From CAZEGI01 sp964512105 (GTDB lineage: Archaea; Altiarchaeota; Altiarchaeia; IMC4; CAZEGI01): 35,828 nucleotides of DNA. The stretch's first letter is position 1, and each line of letters starts with the position of its first letter. The position numbers were made by a program, and so were the translations under genes. Positions 29,804-35,828 of this stretch are shown here, one piece after another. The notes beneath the pieces were generated by a model, which worked only from the letters and a program-made list of their open reading frames with translations, was not told the DNA's origin and searched no databases. The stretch spans positions 1 through 35,828 of the forward strand of contig CAZEGI010000011.1 in the NCBI GenBank assembly GCA_964512105.1, read 5' to 3'.

Positions 29804-31276
29804 ATGCGAAAAGAGATGCACAAGGGGGCGGACGTACTGCGAGAAGTTGGACCAAAAGAATTGAGATTTACACCCCCTATTTTCGCAGGAGGCATTGGCT
29901 GCGGAGCGAAAGCGCCAGCCGTCGGAGATGTAAGAAGGTTCCATGACTCGGAAGAACTGGAACATCTCACCGGTGATGAGCTACAGGGACGCATTGCAAT
30001 GCTCCCGGATGTGAAAGGGGAGGATTTGCTGATGTTTCTAAGAGCGGCGCAACACGGTGCATCCGGTGTCATTACCTTAGGTAGCAGCAGCGCAAGTCAC
30101 GGTCCGATGATCATAAGGGAATACGGCATCCCCGGTATAGTAAGGGTACGCGGTGCACAACGGCTTGAAAACGGACAGCAGATTACAATATATGACGGAA
30201 ACATTCACCTTGGAGATGTTACGGGCAATCTGGATTACAAACCATTTGTGTTTGACGAAAAAACCCTCATGAGACCAAAAAGGCCGGTAATGCTTTATCT
30301 ATGGTGCACGGATTCCATCAGGAGAGAGCCGAGACTTGTCGAATATTCTGATGGGATAGCGTTCTGCCGCGTTGAGATTGAGGAACTGAAGATACTTGGG
30401 AACATACATCCAGCGCATTATGTTGAAACGCACGGTGCCGAGGAATTGGCAGACAGACTTGCGGATGGTCTCAGACCGGTTGTAAGTGCGTTTCACGAGC
30501 AGGGAAAACCATTTCATCTTAGAAGCCAGGATTTCGCGCGCGAGTATAGGATGAGCATGGAGGGTTCAGAAGAACACGAACCAGACGAAAGAGCGATAAT
30601 TGAGATAGTTAGAAGACACCAGAATATAGCAGACGAAAATGGAGCAGAAAGCAGATTGCTTGATGTCCAAGCAGACCCAATGAAAATTCCTGTCTTTAGA
30701 AGGGTCATCGACGATTACCGCGGGGTTTTAACATCAATAAGCGACCCGGAGCACATGTTCATGTTCGAATTGCTTGCCTTGAAGAGACTAACTGATGAAG
30801 GCTATGATAACATAGGGCTCTTCCCGCCGATGGTAAGAACAACGGGCGAGTTTAAGGAATGGCGAAGAATCGCCAATGATGTTCTTGGAGATGCTGTAAG
30901 ATATGGTTTGATGATAGAAACCCCGGAGGCAGCGGATTCCATAAGGGAATTCTTTGGGGAAGGCGTTCAATTCATAGTTTTTGGCCCGAATGACCTTACA
31001 GGATATACCTTAGGATTGAAACGAACAGATCCTGGATTTGATGAAAACGACCCGAGGGTTGTGGGGAAGATAGAACATGTGATAGACGCATGTAATGAAC
31101 AGGGTGTTCCGAGCTGGATATGTGGTGCACGGGGTGCGGACCCACGCTATGTGAGCCAATTCATTTATCCTGGAGGCAGGGGCATTGCTGCAGTTTCGGT
31201 ATCATCAAATCTGAGGCGACTATGCGAAATGAGAAACACCATATACGATGTTGAAAGGAGTATAGAGCGCCGCTAA
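29804..31276 (+). CDS. PEP-synthase-like protein lacking the ATP-binding domain
   Basis: The 490-residue protein aligns by eye with the C-terminal two-thirds of phosphoenolpyruvate synthase. The swivelling phosphohistidine domain has His99 in ASHGPMIIREYGIPGIVRV, where PEP synthases have TCHAAIIARELGIPAVVG-like sequence. A linker has GIAFCRVEIEELKILGNIHP and FHLRSQDFAREYR. The TIM-barrel domain has FPPMVRTTGEF, FGPNDLTGYTLGLKRTD and the active-site Cys440 in WICGARGAD. The N-terminal nucleotide-binding domain is absent, so it could transfer phosphate between PEP and His but not make PEP from ATP unaided. The enzyme I-type HPr-binding domain is also not visible. Arg-rich composition. A sensor-kinase-like gene follows after 59 bases. 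Confidence 0.8.
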   Translation: MRKEMHKGADVLREVGPKELRFTPPIFAGGIGCGAKAPAVGDVRRFHDSEELEHLTGDELQGRIAMLPDVKGEDLLMFLRAAQHGASGVITLGSSSASHGPMIIREYGIPGIVRVRGAQRLENGQQITIYDGNIHLGDVTGNLDYKPFVFDEKTLMRPKRPVMLYLWCTDSIRREPRLVEYSDGIAFCRVEIEELKILGNIHPAHYVETHGAEELADRLADGLRPVVSAFHEQGKPFHLRSQDFAREYRMSMEGSEEHEPDERAIIEIVRRHQNIADENGAESRLLDVQADPMKIPVFRRVIDDYRGVLTSISDPEHMFMFELLALKRLTDEGYDNIGLFPPMVRTTGEFKEWRRIANDVLGDAVRYGLMIETPEAADSIREFFGEGVQFIVFGPNDLTGYTLGLKRTDPGFDENDPRVVGKIEHVIDACNEQGVPSWICGARGADPRYVSQFIYPGGRGIAAVSVSSNLRRLCEMRNTIYDVERSIERR

Positions 31277-31304
31277 TTCAGAGTGCAATATATCTGTGAT
31301 CTGA

Positions 31305-31315
31305 TTTTATTAAAA
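31305..31315 (+). promoter_or_regulatory. TATA box for the sensor kinase-like gene
   Basis: TTTTATTAAAA is centred about 26 bases before ATG 31336, so the gene can be transcribed independently of its upstream neighbour. Confidence 0.5.
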
Positions 31316-31335
31316 CATAATGCCAGTAGTATAAC

Positions 31336-33306
31336 ATGACTGTAAAAACCAGACATAAGGCGGTTTCTGACAGGAATCTGCCACGTGTTCTTCAAGTCGG
31401 AACTGAAGGGGAAATTTTTGCTGCAATTCACGAGAATGCATATCCCCAAGAACATGGAACCATATGTGTTGACAGGGGAGGAGTTATACGGGTTTACACA
31501 GGGCAACAGTTAAGGCGCTGGGGGAGGAGACCGGATAACGCCATTGGCAGTAGATATCGAGATATACTAAGCGGTGACGAAGGTAAGCGCAGACAAGAGA
31601 TTATAGATAGGGTTATAGCTGGTGATACGGAGCTGCTTGGAGAAAGGGGATATTACGAGGAACGCGGTGTTAAGTATTACTCGGAGAGGAGGGGGCGTGA
31701 GATAACCCAAAATTTGACATATGTGCCTGTAAGGAATGAAAGTCAAGAAACTATCGGAGTCAGGATTATTGTGGATGATTTGACAAAGCCTGTTTTCTTG
31801 GATCACTTGCGAAGCGACATATCAAACATGACGCGCATCGCCACTGAGGATACATTCATAACCAGAAGGGATGTTGAGATCTGGAGAAACTCGATACTGC
31901 ATGGGATTGCACATGGTGCGTTTGAGTTGGCCGGCTTATGGGTTCCTGGTGAAGAGGAACAGCCAAAGGCCGCGGTTAGACCCATTGGGCCAGATGGCAT
32001 GTTGGGTGAACCTATTCTTGCTGGCGGCTGGGATTCTGACCAGAGACAAAAATTTATGAATAGACCGGGCATGGGGGAGAGTGGGCGTGAACCGGGTTTG
32101 CTTTATCAGTGGATGGTAAACAATGGTGTGAGAACACTTTTCCTGAACCGGCAGGAATTTGAGGGCATGATATATGATGCAACTACTCCGCCTGATGAGA
32201 TTTATAATCCAGAAACAAATCCAAACGGCAGGAGGTGTATACCGCGTCAGGATGCTGTTGAGCGCGGCGTGTGGTCGGCGGCAGTTATTCTTGTCGGTGA
32301 CGTAAATCCTGAAACCGGCAGGATTGAACCGATTGCAGATATCCGCGCACACAACAAGGGGAATTGGGATGCTGAAGACAGGGAGTTCCTCACACAGTTG
32401 GGATTGATAGCAAAGGACGCGCTTCAGAACTCAGACCTTCTGCTGGATGCCGTTGGGGCAAAGGAGGACGCAGAACTCCTGACAGTTTTTATTTTACATC
32501 TGACGCGTGAGATATTGCACGAAGTTAAAAATCCTTTGGTTACAATCGGTGGCTTTGCCGATATTATAAGAGGAGATGCCGGAAAGCCGGAGAGTGTAGA
32601 AAGAGTGATGCGAAATGCCGGTATAATAGTGGGAGAAATTGCCAGACTTGAGCAGATACTAAACAGATTTGGGGATATGTTGAGGCGTGAGGACTTTACG
32701 GAGGAGGAACAGGAGTGGGACCTGGCAGAACTGGTTAAAATTTCATTGAAGATATATGGTGAACGTGAAATCAGAGGGGATGTGAGACCAGCCATGCCTT
32801 TGGTTGATGTTTCACCCTCACTACCACTTGTGGTGGAAAAGCCGAGGAACATATACTTCCCGCTAAGGAATCTTATGCACAATGCGTTTCAGAATGCGGC
32901 AACCAACAGCAGAGTGAGGATAAGAGCGGAAGAAACGGATGAGGGTTTGCTGTTAACGGTCGCGAACGCAACACTTCTGGCTGAGGGTATGGGGGCAGAG
33001 GACTTGGCCGAAGGGATAAGGAAGTCCGGGTTAACTGTAACGATTGCCAACGGTGAGGAAAAAGCAGAAGTGATAGACGGTTACGGAATGCCACCGCAGC
33101 GGGAGGGTTGGGGTGTCGGTCTGAGGAATATAGCAGAGAGGTGTGCAGAGGCCGGATACAATGTAGGGGTTGAGATAATCCGGCTTAGCCCCGTTGGTGA
33201 GCAAACCACGGGGAACAGGGCCGTTGATGTTTCTTTCAGGGTGATGATACCGAAGGAAAAGCTAAGGGAAAGACCCCAGCAACCATCTGCCGGGGAAAGT
33301 GGATAA
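31336..33306 (+). CDS. PAS/GAF-containing histidine kinase-like protein
   Basis: The 656-residue protein is soluble. A PAS-like domain occupies about residues 25-150 (GTICVDRGGVIRVYTGQQL; later YVPVRNESQETIGVRIIVDD), and a GAF-like domain about 165-375. The dimerisation/phosphoacceptor helix has His395 in ILHEVKNPLVTIGG, followed by a GHKL ATPase domain with N-box Asn516 (NLMHNAFQNA) and G2-like GWGVGLRNIAERC near 592. The DxGxG loop (G1) is not recognisable; the region reads LLTVANATLLAEGM, so ATP binding may be altered. No response regulator is adjacent. It probably senses a cytoplasmic signal; output unknown. Arg-rich composition like the preceding gene. Confidence 0.82.
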   Translation: MTVKTRHKAVSDRNLPRVLQVGTEGEIFAAIHENAYPQEHGTICVDRGGVIRVYTGQQLRRWGRRPDNAIGSRYRDILSGDEGKRRQEIIDRVIAGDTELLGERGYYEERGVKYYSERRGREITQNLTYVPVRNESQETIGVRIIVDDLTKPVFLDHLRSDISNMTRIATEDTFITRRDVEIWRNSILHGIAHGAFELAGLWVPGEEEQPKAAVRPIGPDGMLGEPILAGGWDSDQRQKFMNRPGMGESGREPGLLYQWMVNNGVRTLFLNRQEFEGMIYDATTPPDEIYNPETNPNGRRCIPRQDAVERGVWSAAVILVGDVNPETGRIEPIADIRAHNKGNWDAEDREFLTQLGLIAKDALQNSDLLLDAVGAKEDAELLTVFILHLTREILHEVKNPLVTIGGFADIIRGDAGKPESVERVMRNAGIIVGEIARLEQILNRFGDMLRREDFTEEEQEWDLAELVKISLKIYGEREIRGDVRPAMPLVDVSPSLPLVVEKPRNIYFPLRNLMHNAFQNAATNSRVRIRAEETDEGLLLTVANATLLAEGMGAEDLAEGIRKSGLTVTIANGEEKAEVIDGYGMPPQREGWGVGLRNIAERCAEAGYNVGVEIIRLSPVGEQTTGNRAVDVSFRVMIPKEKLRERPQQPSAGESG

Positions 33307-33951
33307 TTAAAATTTCAGTTTTGTTACATCCTCGAAAATAAAATTTATCCCAAGTTTTTCTGCACGTTTTCTGTCCAGCACGCCGGTAAGAACCACAGCG
33401 ATTTTAACGCCTGCTTTTTTCCCTGCGATTATGTCATTCGGGGCGTCGGCAACGAACAGTGTTTCCTTCGGTTTTACGCCGAAGTGCTCTATTGCCTTCA
33501 GCAGCATCTCCGGGTCGGGCTTTGATTTTTTCACATCGTTGATGCCGATGATCAGGTCAAATACATCATTAACATCAAGATACTTCAAAATCTTTTCTAT
33601 GAATGAGTTTGGATTTCCCGACGCAACTGCAAGTTTTATTTTTTTCTTTTTTAATTTTATGAGAAATTCCCGAAGGTTTGGAATTTTTTCTATCCTTTCA
33701 AGAAACCAGTCCGAAAAAGTTAAAGAATAATAATGCTCAGCAGCAACTTTTAATTTTTTTTCTGTGTATCCCGAACCCATCGAGTTTTTTAGCGTTACGA
33801 GAGCGTTTTCACCGAAGTGTTTTATTATTTCTTCATCTGGAACATCGGTAATACCGACCTTTCTCAACGCAGACTGGCACGCCTCGACATGCGCGTCATT
33901 CGACTTAACAAGAACTCCATCCTGATCAAAAATTATTAACTTGGGATTCAT
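33307..33951 (-). CDS. HAD-superfamily phosphatase (phosphoglycolate phosphatase-like)
   Basis: The 214-residue protein has HAD motif I IIFDQDGVLVKS (nucleophile and acid Asp), a helical cap, motif II in LAVASGNPNSF, motif III Lys in KKSKPDPEML, and motif IV VADAPNDIIAGKKAGV. Such enzymes hydrolyse small phosphate esters; the substrate cannot be told. ATG 33951 gives the standard start and overlaps the bud32 stop by 4 bases; the longer frame up to 34044 lies inside bud32. Its stop abuts the convergent kinase-like gene. Confidence 0.9.
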   Translation of the reverse strand: MNPKLIIFDQDGVLVKSNDAHVEACQSALRKVGITDVPDEEIIKHFGENALVTLKNSMGSGYTEKKLKVAAEHYYSLTFSDWFLERIEKIPNLREFLIKLKKKKIKLAVASGNPNSFIEKILKYLDVNDVFDLIIGINDVKKSKPDPEMLLKAIEHFGVKPKETLFVADAPNDIIAGKKAGVKIAVVLTGVLDRKRAEKLGINFIFEDVTKLKF

Positions 33952-34550
33952 GTGTATCTCGCCCGCTTTTCGATTTTTTCGATGCGGTTGACAACTTCCT
34001 TGTGGTTTGGGTATGCGACATAACCTGCAAGAATTCCGTTCCATATGGTTTCGAATTTTTTCGGATGAGTTGCCTTGAGGGCTTTTTTTAATACTACCAG
34101 GTCCATGGATTTGTCTTCAACACGCGTGGAGACGAAACCCAAACCAAGGTCAATCACGAATATTTTTTCGTCTTTGAGAAGCATGTTGGAGGTTGTTAGA
34201 TCATTGTGGACTATGTTCGCGGAATGCATCTTTGCGATTAGCGTTCCTATTTTTTCACTAATTTTTTTAATATCATTTTCATTGGCATTTTCCAAAAAAA
34301 CTTTGACCAATACGCCATCAATGAACTCCATCACAATTGTATTTTTATTTTCGTCGTCCTTCAGAACCACGGGTACGGAAACGCCGAGTTCCTTCAGCTT
34401 CTTCAGGAGTTTCGTCTCGTGCCTCGTCCTGCTCTGCCTGAGTTTTTTGTCCAGGTCGGGGATGCGGTATTTTTTGGTTACCCGCTCCTTCACGAGTTTT
34501 CCGCTGTCAAGGTAGAGATTTGCCTCCGCACCCTTGTTCACAAGCTTCAT
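33948..34550 (-). CDS. bud32: Bud32-type kinase of the KEOPS complex
   Basis: Bud32 is the ATPase/kinase partner of Kae1 in the KEOPS complex, which makes the t6A modification in ANN-decoding tRNAs. The 200-residue minimal kinase has the GAEANLY loop, KERVTKKYRIPDLDKKLRQS with the RTRHE helix, catalytic loop HNDLTTSNM (relatives usually have HGDLTTSN; the Asp is kept), metal motif VIDLGLG (usually DFGLG), and a basic C-terminal EKRARYT tail. Kae1 is neither fused nor adjacent here. It is probably the first gene of a two-gene unit with the HAD phosphatase. Confidence 0.94.
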   Translation of the reverse strand: MKLVNKGAEANLYLDSGKLVKERVTKKYRIPDLDKKLRQSRTRHETKLLKKLKELGVSVPVVLKDDENKNTIVMEFIDGVLVKVFLENANENDIKKISEKIGTLIAKMHSANIVHNDLTTSNMLLKDEKIFVIDLGLGFVSTRVEDKSMDLVVLKKALKATHPKKFETIWNGILAGYVAYPNHKEVVNRIEKIEKRARYT

Positions 34551-34610
34551 TTTTACTTTTATTTAATCGCATAGGTATCCTAGCGAGTTATAAACTTCCG
34601 AAGGACGTTT

Positions 34611-34618
34611 ATTTAATA
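34611..34618 (+). promoter_or_regulatory. TATA box of the UPF0147-tyrS unit
   Basis: ATTTAATA is centred about 27 bases before ATG 34641. A second AT-rich box (GGATTTAAT, 34634-34642) is similarly spaced to ATG 34665, so two starts are possible. Confidence 0.45.
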
Positions 34619-34640
34619 GAATTGTATTTTTTAGGATTTA

Positions 34641-34916
34641 ATGCAAATAAGTAGATTCTACAAGATGGAACTAAGCGATGTAATAACGAAAATCGAGGAG
34701 ACCCTGCAGAACTGCTCAATGCCAAGACGCGTAAAAGGTACACTCACGCACGTGAAAGAGGAGCTGATGAAAGACAACCCGGAACTGGCAGTTCGTGCGA
34801 CAACTGCAGTTTATGAGCTTGACGAAGTGGCGAATGACATAAACATTCCGATGCACGCAAAAACCGTCCTTTGGGACATAATAAGCGACCTTGAGGCGTT
34901 AAAGAAGGCAGTATGA
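34641..34916 (+). CDS. UPF0147 family protein
   Basis: This small archaeal protein (91 residues from ATG 34641, or 83 from ATG 34665) shows the family pattern: a helical N-terminus, SMPRRVKGTLTHVKEEL, NPELAVRATTAVYELDEV, then INIPMHAKTVLWDIISDLEAL. It is all-helical, and its function is unknown. Its stop overlaps the tyrS start by 4 bases, indicating coupling; a translation-related role is a reasonable guess only. Confidence 0.9.
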   Translation: MQISRFYKMELSDVITKIEETLQNCSMPRRVKGTLTHVKEELMKDNPELAVRATTAVYELDEVANDINIPMHAKTVLWDIISDLEALKKAV

Positions 34917-35828
34917 TAAACACTGAACTTGTCAAAAGAAATGTCGAGGAGATAGTTACCGAGGAGGAGCTGGACACCCTGCTAAAGGGGAAAAAATCCC
35001 CGGTCACATATTGCGGTTACGAAACTTCGGGGCCTGTGCACATCGGCACACTCATAGCGGTTGGAAAACAGCTTGATTTTCAGAACGCCGGGCTGAAGGT
35101 GAAGGTTCTCCTTGCGGACGTTCACACACATCTCAACCGCAAGGGCGGCGAGGAATGGATCGAATCCATGGTGGAGTACTGGAAGGAATGCTTTATCGGT
35201 TATGGATTGACGAAGGCAGAGTACACCAGAGGAACGGAATTTCAATTTGATGAGGATTACGTAAAGGATGTCCTGAATCTCGGTTTAAATTCCACCCTGA
35301 ACAGGGCCTTGCGGAGCATGCAGGAAATCGCGCGTGATATTGAACATGCCACGGTTTCGCAGGTGATTTATCCGCTGATGCAGGTTATTGACATTAAAGC
35401 GTTGGAAGTTGATATCGCACACGGGGGAATGGAGCAGCGCAAGATACACATGCTGGCGCGGGAAACTCTGCCATTGATAGGTTACAAAAAACCGGTATGC
35501 ATTCATACACCACTTTTATGTTCATTGCAAGCACCCACGAAGGAGGATAAAGAAAAAGAACCATTGAGTGAATACGGAGTTTTCCCGAGACCAAAAATGT
35601 CATCAAGCAAACCTGAAACCATGATTGCGTTGCATGAATCTGAGGATTCGATAAAGAAGAAGATTAATAATGCCTACTGTCCACCCGATAGCGGAGGAAA
35701 TCCTATCTTAGATATTTGTAAATTATTGTTATTTCCGAGAATTGAGAGGATTAAGATTAAGAGAAATGAGAAGTTTGGCGGAGACATTATTTATAATGAT
35801 TATTTTGATTTAGAAAAGGATTATTTGA
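34913..35828 (+). CDS. tyrS: Tyrosyl-tRNA synthetase (partial, 3' end off window)
   Basis: The frame runs from ATG 34913, overlapping the UPF0147 stop, through the last base without a stop: 305 codons are visible. It is a class I archaeal/eukaryotic-type TyrRS: TYCGYETSGPVHIGTLIAVG contains the HIGH-like HIGT, VLLADVHTHLN follows, AHGGMEQRKIHMLARE is the amino-acid-binding helix, and FPRPKMSSSKP is the KMSKS motif. The last 150 or so bases are AT-richer than the rest. The gene charges tRNA-Tyr; little of the C-terminus should be missing. Confidence 0.93.
   Translation, partial: MINTELVKRNVEEIVTEEELDTLLKGKKSPVTYCGYETSGPVHIGTLIAVGKQLDFQNAGLKVKVLLADVHTHLNRKGGEEWIESMVEYWKECFIGYGLTKAEYTRGTEFQFDEDYVKDVLNLGLNSTLNRALRSMQEIARDIEHATVSQVIYPLMQVIDIKALEVDIAHGGMEQRKIHMLARETLPLIGYKKPVCIHTPLLCSLQAPTKEDKEKEPLSEYGVFPRPKMSSSKPETMIALHESEDSIKKKINNAYCPPDSGGNPILDICKLLLFPRIERIKIKRNEKFGGDIIYNDYFDLEKDYL

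Noticed and set aside
33952..34044. Long N-terminus of the HAD phosphatase
   Set aside because: It is fully inside bud32 in another frame, and the HAD fold starts at MNPKLIIFDQDG.

Overview
The window is a chromosomal segment from an archaeon, most likely a metagenome-assembled genome. The archaeal markers are CDP-archaeol synthase (carS), an archaeal-type leucyl-tRNA synthetase, Bud32, UPF0147, DUF371, formylmethanofuran:tetrahydromethanopterin formyltransferase (ftr), intron-bearing tRNAs, and TATA boxes lying about 25 bases before start codons (leaderless transcripts). Biosynthetic genes (leuA, ilvD, asd, an aminotransferase, pdxS) plus ftr point to an autotrophy-capable euryarchaeal-grade lineage, with Altiarchaeota one possibility, rather than a very reduced symbiont. 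I cannot fix the lineage from sequence alone. A 100-N gap at 15173-15272 is flanked by two identical 55-base copies and looks like a false scaffold gap.

Layout. 1-5800: the end of a cysteine-rich protein, a pdxS-CBS operon on the minus strand, and a 1236-residue secreted surface protein with MopE-like Asp/Cys-rich repeats. 5797-8672: a radical SAM protein, a membrane protein, acylphosphatase with an iron-sulfur flavoprotein, and DUF371. 8704-13095: an unknown membrane-anchored protein directly joined to ftr and a CitG-like gene, then thioredoxin reductase with an inositol-phosphatase-family enzyme. 13312-16124: an orphan 494-residue protein and a YchF-like GTPase split by the false gap. 16167-21624: leuA-ilvD-gpmI, preceded by a small Leu-rich ORF, then carS. 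21625-22231: an intron-containing tRNA-Ser(GGA) in a hairpin-dense region. 22232-28582: a membrane-anchored thioredoxin-like protein, an Lrp-aspC-leuS operon and asd. 28680-33306: a PHP protein, tRNA-Arg(TCG) with a 207-base intron full of hairpins, a PEP-synthase-like protein lacking its ATP-binding domain, and a PAS/histidine-kinase protein. 33307-35828: bud32-HAD, then UPF0147-tyrS, running off the end.

The most interesting signal is upstream of leuA. A 31-codon ORF with six consecutive leucine codons ends inside the 5' arm of a 12-bp hairpin, which is the geometry of a bacterial leucine attenuator but in an archaeal setting with a leaderless-type promoter. A weaker look-alike (Thr-Lys-Thr codons entering a hairpin) precedes asd. 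Other leads are the hairpin modules at both tRNA loci, three tandem 52-55-base hairpin repeats with one compensated base pair, and the PEP-synthase-like gene beside a sensor-kinase-like gene.
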